DNA of 57,259 nucleotides, taken from NCBI RefSeq assembly GCF_003217255.1, contig NZ_QJTE01000009.1:1-57259 (forward strand), written 5' to 3'. Position numbers and translations under genes: made by a program. The stretch's first letter is position 1, and the number at the start of each line of letters is the position of its first letter. Below, piece by piece: positions 26,529 to 35,280 of this stretch. Source of the DNA: Pseudoroseicyclus aestuarii. GTDB taxonomy: Bacteria > Pseudomonadota > Alphaproteobacteria > Rhodobacterales > Rhodobacteraceae. The notes beneath the pieces are model-generated. The model saw only the letters and a program-made list of their open reading frames with translations, was not told the origin of the DNA and ran no database searches.

Positions 26529-27902
26529 ATGACGAGCCAGATCACCACCATCAATCCCGCCACCGAAGAGACCATCCAGTCCTACGACCTGATGACGGAC
26601 GCGCAGGCCACGCAGGCGATCGAGGCCTGCCATCAGGCCTTTTCGCGCTGGAAGACCCGCAGCCTCGATGACCGGGCCGCGGTCATCCGCGCCATCGGCA
26701 AGGAGCTGCGCGCGCAGAAGGAAGAGTTCGCAAAGCTGATGACGCAGGAGGTCGGCAAGTTGATCGGGGACAGCCGCAAGGAGGTCGAGCTTTGCGCCGC
26801 GATCTGCGACTTCACCGCCGAGGCGGGCCCGAAGGAGCTGGCCGAGGAAGAGCGTGACATTCCCGGCGGCAAGGGCGTCGTCAGCTACGCGCCCACCGGC
26901 GTCATCTACGGCATCCAGCCCTGGAACTTTCCCTGCTACCAGGCCGTGCGCTATGCCATCGCCAACCTCATGGCCGGCAACGGCGTCCTGCTGAAGCATG
27001 CGCCGAACTGCACCGGCTCGGGTCTGTTCCTCAGGACGGTCTTCGAAGCGGCGGGCCTGCCCGAGGATCTCTTCACCGTTCTGGTGATCGACCACGACCA
27101 GTCCGACAAGGTGATCGAGAACCGCCTCGTGCGCGGCGTCACGCTGACCGGCAGCGACGGCGCCGGCCGCACGGTCGCGGCCAAGGCGGCCGAGAACCTG
27201 AAGAAGACGGTGCTCGAGCTCGGCTCGAACGATGCCTACATGGTGCTCGAAGACGCCGACCTCGACACCGCGGTCGAGGCCTGCGTGCAGGGCCGGCTCT
27301 ACAACAACGGGCAGACCTGCGTGAACGCCAAGCGCTTCATCGTCACGGCGCCGCATTACGACGCCTTCGTCGAGCGTTACGCCGAGCGGATGCGCGGCGT
27401 GGAGCTGGGCGATCCGACGGACGAGGCGACGAAGCTCGGCCCGATGGCGCGTGACGACCTGCGCGACAAGCTGGCCAGCCAGGTGAACGAGAGCGTCGAG
27501 AAGGGTGCCCGCGCCATCGTCGGCGGCACCGTGCCGGACCGCAAGGGCGCCTATTACCCGGCGACCGTGCTGGTCGACGTGAAGCCCGGCCAGCCGGCCT
27601 ACGACGACGAGCTTTTCGGCCCCGTCGCCTCGATCATCCGCGCCGAGGATGACGCGGATGCGATCCGCATCGCCAACGACAGCCGCTACGGGCTGGGCGG
27701 CGGCATCTTCAGCAAGGACGAGGCGCGCGCCCGCAAGATCGCGGCGGAACAGTTCGACACCGGCATGATCTCGATCAACGGCTACACCGTCGCAATCCCG
27801 AACATGCCCTTCGGCGGCGTGAAGGACTCGGGCTACGGGCGCGAGCATGGCGGCTTCGGCATGAAGGAATTCGTCAACGCTAAGTCGATCTACATGCTCT
27901 GA
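26529..27902 (+). CDS. NAD(P)-dependent aldehyde dehydrogenase, succinate-semialdehyde type
   Basis: The protein has 457 residues, matching the shorter GabD1/Sad group. Seen: PWNFPCYQAVR in the cofactor region, the general-base Glu in LELGSNDAYMV at about 230, the nucleophile Cys in NNGQTCVNAKR at about 264, and GPMARDDLRD. The LELGSND variant (instead of LELGGKNP) is typical of succinate-semialdehyde dehydrogenases of this branch. It would oxidise succinate semialdehyde, or a similar aldehyde, to the acid feeding the TCA cycle. A strong inverted repeat follows the stop. No aminotransferase is adjacent, so a GABA-specific role is only inferred. Confidence 0.85.
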   Translation: MTSQITTINPATEETIQSYDLMTDAQATQAIEACHQAFSRWKTRSLDDRAAVIRAIGKELRAQKEEFAKLMTQEVGKLIGDSRKEVELCAAICDFTAEAGPKELAEEERDIPGGKGVVSYAPTGVIYGIQPWNFPCYQAVRYAIANLMAGNGVLLKHAPNCTGSGLFLRTVFEAAGLPEDLFTVLVIDHDQSDKVIENRLVRGVTLTGSDGAGRTVAAKAAENLKKTVLELGSNDAYMVLEDADLDTAVEACVQGRLYNNGQTCVNAKRFIVTAPHYDAFVERYAERMRGVELGDPTDEATKLGPMARDDLRDKLASQVNESVEKGARAIVGGTVPDRKGAYYPATVLVDVKPGQPAYDDELFGPVASIIRAEDDADAIRIANDSRYGLGGGIFSKDEARARKIAAEQFDTGMISINGYTVAIPNMPFGGVKDSGYGREHGGFGMKEFVNAKSIYML

Positions 27903-27936
27903 CGCCGCGTTGACCGGCATCAGCGGCCTGTAAAGG

Positions 27937-27973
27937 GGGCGCGCACCGGGGCCAGCAGGGCCGGTGCGCGCCC
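27937..27973 (+). terminator. Hairpin after the aldehyde dehydrogenase gene
   Basis: GGGCGCGCACCGG pairs with CCGGTGCGCGCCC across an 11-base loop: a 13-base-pair GC-rich stem beginning 35 bases after the stop, followed by TTG. It is a probable intrinsic terminator with a weak U-tract, separating this gene from the glutathione transferase gene. Confidence 0.6.
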
Positions 27974-28013
27974 TTGTCGCGCTTCATCCTCCGTGTCAGG
28001 AAAGGGTTTCATC

Positions 28014-28640
28014 ATGTTGAAATTACACTGTCTTGCCTACTCGCGCGGCCTTCGTGTCGTCTGGCTTCTCGAGGAACTCGAGGTGCCTTACGACTTGGTC
28101 TTCTACGAACGGACCGAGCGCTTCCGCGCGCCTCAGGCGCTCAGGGGCGTCCATCCGCTCGGCCGCTCTCCGGTGATCGAGGACGACGGCCTGATGCTGG
28201 CCGAGTCCTCGGCCATCCTGCGCTATATCGACACGCGCTACGGCAGCGGCAGCTTCCAGCCCGCCCCGGCGAGCCGGCCCTACTTTGAGCATGCCGAATG
28301 GCTCGACTTCGCCGAAAGCTCTGCCGCCACGCCGATCATCACCGCCGCCCTCGAAAAGGCCTCTGGCAAGGAGGAGGTGCCGCAGGACCAGCGGGTGAAG
28401 GCGCAGCTGGCGGACAACTTCGACTACATCGAGTCGCGGCTGGCGGATCGCCCCTTCCTGATGGGCGAGGCGCCGATGCTGGCCGATATCCAGATGTCCT
28501 ACCTCATGGCCGTGGCCGAGATGGCGGGCCTGCTGGAGGCGCGGCCCGGACTTGCGGCCTATTGGCAGCGGCTGCAGGAGCGGCCGGGATTTCAGGCCGC
28601 GACCGCGAAGGCCGGTCCGATGGCGCCGCAGCGCCGCTGA
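28014..28640 (+). CDS. Glutathione S-transferase family protein
   Basis: The protein has 208 residues from ATG 28014, behind AGGAAAGGG; a GTG 21 bases upstream is less likely. The thioredoxin-like N-domain starts KLHCLAYSRGLRVVWLLEEL, with Ser/Tyr residues near 8-11 as candidate glutathione activators. The G-site is SPVIEDDGLMLAESSAIL (the ES pair at about 65-66). A helical C-domain follows from about 90, with FLMGEAPMLADI. It may detoxify electrophiles by conjugation with glutathione. The substrate is unknown. Confidence 0.88.
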   Translation: MLKLHCLAYSRGLRVVWLLEELEVPYDLVFYERTERFRAPQALRGVHPLGRSPVIEDDGLMLAESSAILRYIDTRYGSGSFQPAPASRPYFEHAEWLDFAESSAATPIITAALEKASGKEEVPQDQRVKAQLADNFDYIESRLADRPFLMGEAPMLADIQMSYLMAVAEMAGLLEARPGLAAYWQRLQERPGFQAATAKAGPMAPQRR

Positions 28641-28744
28641 CCGCTTCTGCGCGGCGCGCCTGGAAAGGCTTGATCTCCGCCCGATCCCGGTGATCCTGCC
28701 CGTACCCGGGGCTGGCCCGGGGCCTGCACCTCGAGGAGGGGGCC

Positions 28745-30007
28745 TTGCCCGAAGACGACCGCGCGCTTCTGACCCGCCTGTTCGAGGCCGCCGTCGCCGC
28801 GGCCGATCCCGAACGCGTGCTGCCGCCCTACCTGCCGGAGCGGCCGAAGGGGCGCACCGTCGTCGTCGGCGCGGGCAAATCCTCGGCCCGGATGGCGGCG
28901 GTCTTCGAGGCGCTCTGGGACGGCCCGCTCGAGGGGGTCGTCGTCACCCGCTACGGCCATGGCGCCACCTGCCGCCGGATCAGGGTTCTGGAGGCCGGGC
29001 ATCCGGTGCCGGATGCCGCCGGACTTACCGCGAGTGCTGCACTGAAAGCGGCCGTGACCGGGCTGGGGCCGGAGGATCTGGTGGTCGCGCTGATCTCGGG
29101 CGGGGGATCGGCCCTGCTGCCCGATCCGCCCGAGGGCCTGACGCTCGAGGACGAGGTCGCGCTGAACAGGGCGCTGCTGGCCTCTGGCGCGCCGATCTCG
29201 GTGATGAACGCGATCCGCAAGCAGGTCTCGGGCATTAAGGGCGGGCGCCTCGCGGCGCTGGCGGCCCCGGCCCGAGTCGTGACCCTCGTGGTCTCGGACG
29301 TGCCGGGCGATGCCCCGGCGCAGGTCGCCTCGGGGCCCACCGTGCCCGATGCGGCCAGCCGGGCCGAGGCCCGCGCGCTGGTCGAGACCTGGGGCATCGC
29401 CCTGCCGGAGGCGGCGGCGCGCCACCTTGCCGGCGAGGCGGGCCCCGCGCCCCTGCCGGGCGATCCGATTTTCGCCCGGGCGCAGACGCATGTCGTCGCC
29501 TCCGCGCGCCTCTCGCTCGAGGCGGCGGCGCGCGAGGCCGAAGCGCAGGGCCTGCCGGCGGCGATCCTGTCGGACAGCATGGAGGGCGAGGCGCGCGAGG
29601 TGGGCCGCGTTCAGGCCGCCATCGCGCGCGAGATCGCCCTGCGCGGCCGCCCCCTGCCGCGGCCCGTCGTGCTTCTGTCCGGCGGCGAGACCACGGTGAC
29701 GCTGCGCGGCACCGGCGGCCGCGGCGGGCGCAACGGAGAGTTCCTGCTGGCCTTCGCCCTCGCCGCCGAGGGGGTGCCCTTCACCGCCCTTGCCGCCGAT
29801 ACCGACGGCATTGACGGGTCGGAGGAGAACGCCGGCGCCTTTGCCGATGGCGGCAGCATGGCCCGCCTGCGCGCGCACGGCGCCGATCCCGCCGCGCTGC
29901 TGGCCCGGCACGACAGCCACGCCGCCTTCGCCGCCCTGAACGCACTTTTTGTGCCCGGACCCACGGGGACCAACGTGAACGACTTCCGGGCGATCCTGCT
30001 GCGCTAG
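28745..30007 (+). CDS. Glycerate 2-kinase (MOFRL family)
   Basis: The protein has 420 residues from a TTG start at 28745 that follows a strong GAGGAGGGGG site; no ATG is in frame nearby. It belongs to the GckA/TtuD-type kinase family. The N-terminal domain has VVGAGKSSARMA at about 40-51, ISGGGSALLPDPPEGL, and NAIRKQVSGIKGGRLA. The C-terminal MOFRL domain has LLSGGETTV, GGRGGRNGEFLLAFA and ADTDGIDGSEENAGAF. The enzyme phosphorylates D-glycerate to 2-phosphoglycerate, linking glyoxylate, serine-cycle or tartrate metabolism to glycolysis. The gene appears monocistronic. Confidence 0.9.
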   Translation: MPEDDRALLTRLFEAAVAAADPERVLPPYLPERPKGRTVVVGAGKSSARMAAVFEALWDGPLEGVVVTRYGHGATCRRIRVLEAGHPVPDAAGLTASAALKAAVTGLGPEDLVVALISGGGSALLPDPPEGLTLEDEVALNRALLASGAPISVMNAIRKQVSGIKGGRLAALAAPARVVTLVVSDVPGDAPAQVASGPTVPDAASRAEARALVETWGIALPEAAARHLAGEAGPAPLPGDPIFARAQTHVVASARLSLEAAAREAEAQGLPAAILSDSMEGEAREVGRVQAAIAREIALRGRPLPRPVVLLSGGETTVTLRGTGGRGGRNGEFLLAFALAAEGVPFTALAADTDGIDGSEENAGAFADGGSMARLRAHGADPAALLARHDSHAAFAALNALFVPGPTGTNVNDFRAILLR

Positions 30008-30381
30008 GGGCCGCGTCCAGGTGCGGAAGCGGGCAGGGAAACGCTCTCCAGCCCGGCGACCTAGAGGGCTTGTCGCGGCTTCAGGACGTTCTTGCGCTGC
30101 GGAAACTGGCCTTTTTCGCGCGCGCCGTCCTTGCGTTTAGAGGTCGGCCTTTCGGTCGCGTCGCTTATTCGCGCCGGCCCAGCATAGGGCGCAGGATTTC
30201 CAGCGCCTGCCCGAATCTCGACGAGATCGCCGGAAAGGCGCTGGCAATGCAGAAGACGAGCCTGATGCACAGGATCGCCGATTTTATCGGCATCCCGATA
30301 CGAACGGTTCCGAAAAAGGATGGTATATCTAACTAAATGACCTTGCAGAGCGTCCTGTGGCTGCCGTCTTTACGGCGACGA
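30008..30381. other. Gene-free spacer between convergent genes
   Basis: These 374 bases lie between the ends of the glycerate kinase and metallophosphoesterase genes. Short frames on both strands lack ribosome sites, and none gives a recognisable protein. The composition is slightly lower in GC than the flanks, so a decayed insertion is possible. I see no clear repeat or RNA structure. Confidence 0.4.
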
Positions 30382-31203
30382 CTAGCCAATCGTGCTGCGC
30401 GGATGTTCGGCGTAGGGCAGGGGGAGAATCTGCGCCGTTATTTCCTGGTCCAGGAATTCCAGAAGGGTCACGCCGTTCACGTTCATGCCAAGGCTCGCGG
30501 GATAGTCGTCCTTCTGGCGAATTAGGGTGGGCCCCGAAATTATCATGACACCTTCGCTCTGAACGGACCGCGCCTCGTGCAGGTGGCCGCAGATGATGGC
30601 GCGGATGTCGGCCTTGGTCGTTGCTTCCAGAAGGCGCGCGCGCGCGGCAGCCGGTATGGTCTTGGTCCGATCATCCGTTTCGGTCAGGCTGCGCAGGCAG
30701 GGCGGCTTATGCATGAACAAGACCACGGGCCGTGATCCCGCGGCCGCGAGCGCTTGATCGAGAAAACGCCATTGCAGGGCTTCCTCGGGAAACCCCGACT
30801 CGAAGAGGGAATCGTTCAGCCCGATAAGGCTCCAGTTATGGAAGCCCATTTGCCAGTGATCCGGTCCGAATAGCGCCTTGTACCTGGAAAGCCTTTCTCG
30901 CGTGACGCCGTAGTTGGCGAGCCAGGGAACCTCGGGGCGGGGCCTTGGAAGAGGCGGCGCACCGCCCGTGTCGTGGTCTCCGGGAAGGCAGAGCCATGGC
31001 CCGGGCAACCGGTCTAGCTGCGCCCGTGCCTGCGCAAGGGCGCCCCCCTCGTCCGGCCCGTTCCGCACGTAGTCGCCTGTCAGAACACAGAGATCATGCG
31101 GCGTGGCCTTGGCTACCTCGACCGCCAGATCCCAGTTCCGGGCCACCGCGCCGTCGCCGCCGCCGATGTGGATGTCAGTGATGTGCAGGATGCGGCGGAT
31201 CAT
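30382..31203 (-). CDS. Calcineurin-like metallophosphoesterase
   Basis: The protein has 273 residues from ATG 31203; a TTG 21 bases upstream could add seven residues. The five metal-binding blocks are all present in order: TDIHIGG, LTGDYV, LPGDHDTG, FMHKPP and CGHLHEA. This is the di-metal phosphoesterase fold shared by CpdA-type cAMP phosphodiesterases, Icc proteins and various phosphatases. There is no signal peptide, so it is cytosolic. The specific substrate is unknown; the layout is closest to the CpdA/Icc group. It is divergent from the porin gene. Confidence 0.82.
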   Translation of the reverse strand: MIRRILHITDIHIGGGDGAVARNWDLAVEVAKATPHDLCVLTGDYVRNGPDEGGALAQARAQLDRLPGPWLCLPGDHDTGGAPPLPRPRPEVPWLANYGVTRERLSRYKALFGPDHWQMGFHNWSLIGLNDSLFESGFPEEALQWRFLDQALAAAGSRPVVLFMHKPPCLRSLTETDDRTKTIPAAARARLLEATTKADIRAIICGHLHEARSVQSEGVMIISGPTLIRQKDDYPASLGMNVNGVTLLEFLDQEITAQILPLPYAEHPRSTIG

Positions 31204-31614
31204 CGGGGCTGGGTGCTCTGGCAATGGATTTCTCTCAATTCTCGTTTCATCCGCAACGATAAGCTTTCATTTAGACAAGGTTCTGCCGTCCGGAAAAAGA
31301 GCCTTTTCCTGGTGAGGCCGAGCGATTCGGCTGCAAAAAATTGGATCAGGATCTTCGCGCGGCCCAGTTCTGTCAACGCGAATTTTTACGCCGCACCGCG
31401 GCGCCTTTGCTGAAAAGATTTGCATAAAATTATCACATTACTGTCTTGATACCGTTACGCAGTTTTGAAATTCTGTACCAATTTTTGGTGGCCAACCTAC
31501 CCACATGCTCTCAACGGGCCGCCAGTTTTGGGAACGGAGAATCGAATGAGATTTACGGGTCGGCGCACCGGGGTGCGAAAAACCAATGACGTCATTTCCG
31601 AAAAACAGAGCAGG
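31204..31614. other. Divergent control region of metallophosphoesterase and porin genes
   Basis: These 411 bases are clearly AT-richer than the neighbours, especially 31240-31480, as expected for a promoter region. No intact gene is present. An in-frame ATG at 31546 with a GGAG site could start the porin earlier, but codon use up to 31614 is not coding-like. A long 5' leader for the porin mRNA is therefore the simpler view. Confidence 0.5.
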
Positions 31615-32583
31615 ATGAAGAAGCTCGGTGCATTCGGTGGTGCCCTGATTGCGGCCACCAGCATCATGGGAACGCAGGCCAATGCGCAGGCGCTGACTTT
31701 CGACGCAGACGGCTATATTCGGCTTGGATATAACTACAACAGCGACCGGGAAGACGAGACTGTTCCCGAATTCCGTCTTCGGGTTCAGCCCATCGCAACG
31801 CTGGCGGTAACCGAGGACCTGTCGTTCGGTTTCGGGTTTCAGTATCAGGTCGACGAGAATTACGCGGACGGCAGGATCGATTTCAAGAACGCGCAGACCA
31901 ACGTGCCTTATGTCTTCGCCCGCTACGAGAAATACTACGCGGCTTTCGGCAATACCGACGGGGCGATCAACCGTATCCCGTTTCGCGCGGGCTACGAGCC
32001 GGGCGTGACCTATCCGTTCAATCAGGCCTCGGCGGTGAACTTCCGCTATGCGCGGCTCAGCTGGTCGGGTGAAGCCTCGGACGTGCTGTACCTGGGCTAC
32101 GGCGGCTTCCGCGACCCGTTCCGCGCCGGTGTCTCGATCTCGACCGAGGATCGTCAGATCGCGCCCGGCGGGTTCGAGACCTTCGACGAGGAATGGTCGG
32201 CCTATGTCTCGAACGGCGGCGACAATTACCAGCTGTCGATCGGCTATGCCGAGGGCCGCGAGGATCAGTCGCTGGTCATGGCCACGGCCCAGTACACGCT
32301 GGGCGACCTCTCTCTCAGCGCGCTTCTGGCGCAGGACGATGTCGAGGACGAGTCCCTTTCGGGCACGGCCTACGGCATGAGCGCGCGCTGGCAGGTCAGC
32401 GAGCCCGTCAGGATCGAGGCGACCTATGCCAACGGCACCGCCGACAACGACACCGAGGCCTATGGCGTCGGCGCGTCCTACCAGTTCGAGAACGGCATCT
32501 CGCTGCGCTCGGGCGTGTTCCAGCAGACCAACGAGACCATCGATCGCCAGATCGCCGATATCGGCCTGATCTACTTCTTCTGA
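31615..32583 (+). CDS. Outer-membrane porin
   Basis: The protein has 322 residues from ATG 31615. The signal peptide (MKKLGAFGG, hydrophobic core, cleavage after QANAQ) is followed by alternating strands typical of a 16-stranded trimeric general porin. It ends with the terminal aromatic signature GLIYFF needed for BAM insertion. The overall pattern (FDADGYIRLGYNY, RFARLSWSG-like FRYARLSWSG, GVGASYQFENG) matches Rhodobacterales porins. It provides diffusion of small hydrophilic solutes. An alternative start at 31546 has the better ribosome site but would give an unusually long basic leader. Confidence 0.85.
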   Translation: MKKLGAFGGALIAATSIMGTQANAQALTFDADGYIRLGYNYNSDREDETVPEFRLRVQPIATLAVTEDLSFGFGFQYQVDENYADGRIDFKNAQTNVPYVFARYEKYYAAFGNTDGAINRIPFRAGYEPGVTYPFNQASAVNFRYARLSWSGEASDVLYLGYGGFRDPFRAGVSISTEDRQIAPGGFETFDEEWSAYVSNGGDNYQLSIGYAEGREDQSLVMATAQYTLGDLSLSALLAQDDVEDESLSGTAYGMSARWQVSEPVRIEATYANGTADNDTEAYGVGASYQFENGISLRSGVFQQTNETIDRQIADIGLIYFF

Positions 32584-32596
32584 TCGCAGGCCAGCC

Positions 32597-32620
32597 CGGG
32601 CGGCGCCTGCGCGCCGCCCG
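32597..32620 (+). terminator. Hairpin after the porin gene
   Basis: CGGGCGGCGC-CTGC-GCGCCGCCCG is a 10-base-pair stem with a four-base loop, 14 bases after the porin stop. It lacks a U-tract but is well placed to end the porin transcript. Confidence 0.6.
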
Positions 32621-32734
32621 TCACCCTCCTGTCGCGCGTCGTGTCCTGTCCGGACCGGCCGCTGACGGGTCCCGGTCCGGCACGGTTCCCTCGGGTGCCG
32701 GACCGCGATCCCCTCGATATGAATGGCAAGCATC

Positions 32735-34273
32735 ATGAAACACATCTTCTCCGCGTCCCTGATGGCCATCGCGGCCGCGACGGCGACAAGCGGGCAGGCG
32801 CAAGACAGCACGCAAAGCCTGACTGTCGCCCTCGACACCATCCCCGACACCCTGTGCATCACCTGCCCGGTGACCTTCCCGCGCCGCATCCTCTACAATG
32901 TCTTCGATCCGCTGATCGGGCGCGACTACGGCGCGGACGGGCAGGGGACCGATCCGGTGCCCGGCCTCGCCACCGCCTGGGAGCAGGTCTCGCCCACCGA
33001 GCTGGACCTGACGATCCGTCAGGACGTCGTGTTCCATGACGGCACCCCGATGACGGCCGAGGACGTGGCCTTCACCCTGTCCGAGGAAAAGCTCTGGGGC
33101 GCCGAGGCGCTGACCCCCGATGCGCTTGCCCGCGGCGTCTTCACCTCGGTCGAGGTGCTGGATCCCGAGACCGTACGCATCACCACCGCCTTCCCCGACC
33201 CCTCGCTGGTGCGGCGGCTGCAATCGCATATCGGCCGCGTCGTGCCCAAGGCCTATTTCGAAGAGGTCGGCGCCGAAGGGTTCGACCGCGCTCCCATCGG
33301 CACCGGGCCCTACCAGTTCGAGACCTTCGATCCGCGCAGTCAGGTCGTGCTGACCGCCAATCAGGACTACTGGGGCCCGGTGCCGCAGGTCGAGGAGGTC
33401 ATCTTCCGCGACATCCCCGAAACGGCCGCCCGGGTCGCCGGGCTGATCTCGGGCGAGCTCGACCTGATCGTCGGCGTGCTGCCGCAGCAGTTCGACATGC
33501 TCGAGACGCGCGGCTTCAGGGCCGTGGCCGCCCCGCAGGAGAACATCCAGATGCTCTCCTTCATGACCGGACCCGAGGATCTGCCGCTGCACGATCCCTT
33601 GCTGCGCCGCGCGCTGGTCGCGGCCGCCGATCTCGAGGGGATCAGCACGGCCCTTTTCGGCGGCACGGTCACGCCGATCAACGGCATCCAGCTGCCGCTC
33701 TACGGCGACTACTACACCGAGCAGAACAGCACCCACGACCACGAGTTGGCGCAGGATCTGGTGGCGCAATCGGGCTACGACGGTGCGCCGATCTCCCTGC
33801 AGCTGATCACCGGCGGCTTCGTGCTGGTCAACGAGACCGTGCAGCTTCTGCAAGAGCAATGGGCCGCGGCAGGGCTGAACGTCGAGCTCGACATCATCCC
33901 GGACTACACGCAGCATACGCTGGTGCCGCCGACCCAGACCAGCATGTGGTCGACCTCGAACAACGTGACGATGGCCGACCCCTACGAGCCGGTCTGCGCG
34001 ACCTTCACAGGGGGCAGCTACTACGCCGCGCAGGGACGCATCGCGCCCTCGGAGGCGCTTGATGCGCTCTGTGCCGAGCTGCGGGTCGAGACCGATGTCG
34101 AGGCGCGCCAAGAGCTCTGGACGGATATCCAGGCGGCCTGGGCCGAGGCGCCGCAGGCGCTGTTCCTCTGGCAGCGGCCGGAGTTCTACGCGATGCGGTC
34201 CGACCTCGACTGGGCGCCGACCTCGGATTTCGCGATGCTCTTCGCGCCTGTCGATCCCGCGCCGTCGAACTGA
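32735..34273 (+). CDS. ABC transporter peptide/nickel-type binding protein
   Basis: The protein has 512 residues. The start ATG 32735 gives a short signal peptide MKHIFSASLM ending TSGQAQD; an ATG 12 bases upstream is equally open. It is a family 5 solute-binding protein (DppA/OppA/NikA). Early, it has LYNVFDPLIGRDYGADGQ, then GLATAWEQVSPTELDLTIRQ and VVFHDGTPMTAEDVAFTL, and late PSEALDALCAELRVETD. It binds the ligand in the periplasm for the downstream DppBCDF-like complex. The ligand (peptide, opine, glycoside or metal chelate) cannot be told. A hairpin separates it from the permease gene. Confidence 0.88.
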   Translation: MKHIFSASLMAIAAATATSGQAQDSTQSLTVALDTIPDTLCITCPVTFPRRILYNVFDPLIGRDYGADGQGTDPVPGLATAWEQVSPTELDLTIRQDVVFHDGTPMTAEDVAFTLSEEKLWGAEALTPDALARGVFTSVEVLDPETVRITTAFPDPSLVRRLQSHIGRVVPKAYFEEVGAEGFDRAPIGTGPYQFETFDPRSQVVLTANQDYWGPVPQVEEVIFRDIPETAARVAGLISGELDLIVGVLPQQFDMLETRGFRAVAAPQENIQMLSFMTGPEDLPLHDPLLRRALVAAADLEGISTALFGGTVTPINGIQLPLYGDYYTEQNSTHDHELAQDLVAQSGYDGAPISLQLITGGFVLVNETVQLLQEQWAAAGLNVELDIIPDYTQHTLVPPTQTSMWSTSNNVTMADPYEPVCATFTGGSYYAAQGRIAPSEALDALCAELRVETDVEARQELWTDIQAAWAEAPQALFLWQRPEFYAMRSDLDWAPTSDFAMLFAPVDPAPSN

Positions 34274-34290
34274 GCCCCGTGCTCCTTGCG

Positions 34291-34312
34291 GAAAGGCGCC
34301 GCGGCGCCTTTC
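34291..34312 (+). terminator. Intra-operon hairpin after the binding-protein gene
   Basis: GAAAGGCGCC-GC-GGCGCCTTTC is a perfect 10-base-pair inverted repeat, 18 bases after the stop. In ABC operons such hairpins commonly stabilise the binding-protein mRNA and lower downstream expression, giving excess binding protein over permease. Confidence 0.6.
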
Positions 34313-34350
34313 CCACAGCTTGCCTCTAGCCCAGGAAGGCCGCCCCCCGC

Positions 34351-35280
34351 ATGTCCGCCTATCTCGCCCGGCGACTGGTCAGAAGCGTCGTCACGCTATG
34401 GCTGGTCGCCTCGATCGTCTTCGTTGCCTTCCGGCTGGCGGGCGATCCGCTGAACGTCCTTCTGCCCGACAGCACCGATCCGATCACCCGCGCCTTCTAC
34501 ATCGAGAAATGGGGCTTCGATAAACCTCTGGTCGAGCAGTACCTGCGGTACTTCTACAACCTGGCGCAGGGCAACCTCGGGCAATCCTATGTCAGCGGGC
34601 GCGATGTCACCGCCATCATCGCAGAGGCCTTGCCGAACACGCTTCTGCTGGGGCTGACCGCGCTTGCGGGCTCGGTCCTGCTGGGGGTCGGGGCGGGTGT
34701 GGTCGCGGCGCTGTTCCGCGGCACGGTCATCGACCGGGGTGTGATGCTGGCCTCGGTCCTGGCCTTCAGTGTGCCCGATTACGTGCTGGGCGTGGCGCTG
34801 ATCTTCGTCTTCGCGGTGCAATGGATGGTGCTTCCCAGCTCGGGCAGTGCGACCTGGGCGCATATGATCCTGCCGCTGGTCACGATCGCGAGCTCTGGCG
34901 CGGCGAGGATCGCGCGCTTTGCCCGCAGCGCGATGCTCGACGCGCTGAACGCGCCCTATCTGCGCACCGCCCGGGCCAAGGGCCTGCGCGAGGGGCGGGT
35001 CGTGCTGCGCCACGCGCTGCGCAACGCCCTGATCCCCATCGTCACCGTGCTCGGCTTTCAGCTGGGCTTCGTGCTGGGCGGCGCGGCGGTGGTCGAGACG
35101 GTGTTCGCCTGGCCCGGCATCGGCCGGCTTTTCGTGCTGTCGACAGCGGCGCGGGACCTGCCCGTGGTGCAGGCCCTGACGCTGCTGATCGCGGCGGGCG
35201 TCATCGCGGCGAACCTCGCCGTCGATCTGGCCTATGGCTGGCTCGACCCCCGGATCAGCCTGAGCGGGGGGCGGGCATGA
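34351..35280 (+). CDS. ABC permease, DppB type
   Basis: The protein has 309 residues with six predicted membrane segments. The N-terminal helix MSAYLARRLVRSVVTLWLV leads to the conserved DppB region DPLNVLLPDSTDP, then DKPLVEQYLRYFYNLAQGNLG. The EAA loop is YLRTARAKGLREGRVVLRHA. It forms the channel with the next permease. Its stop overlaps that gene's ATG (ATGA). Confidence 0.9.
   Translation: MSAYLARRLVRSVVTLWLVASIVFVAFRLAGDPLNVLLPDSTDPITRAFYIEKWGFDKPLVEQYLRYFYNLAQGNLGQSYVSGRDVTAIIAEALPNTLLLGLTALAGSVLLGVGAGVVAALFRGTVIDRGVMLASVLAFSVPDYVLGVALIFVFAVQWMVLPSSGSATWAHMILPLVTIASSGAARIARFARSAMLDALNAPYLRTARAKGLREGRVVLRHALRNALIPIVTVLGFQLGFVLGGAAVVETVFAWPGIGRLFVLSTAARDLPVVQALTLLIAAGVIAANLAVDLAYGWLDPRISLSGGRA

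Noticed and set aside
30061-30270. 69-residue minus-strand frame after glycerate kinase
   Set aside because: No ribosome site, no coding bias and no recognisable sequence.
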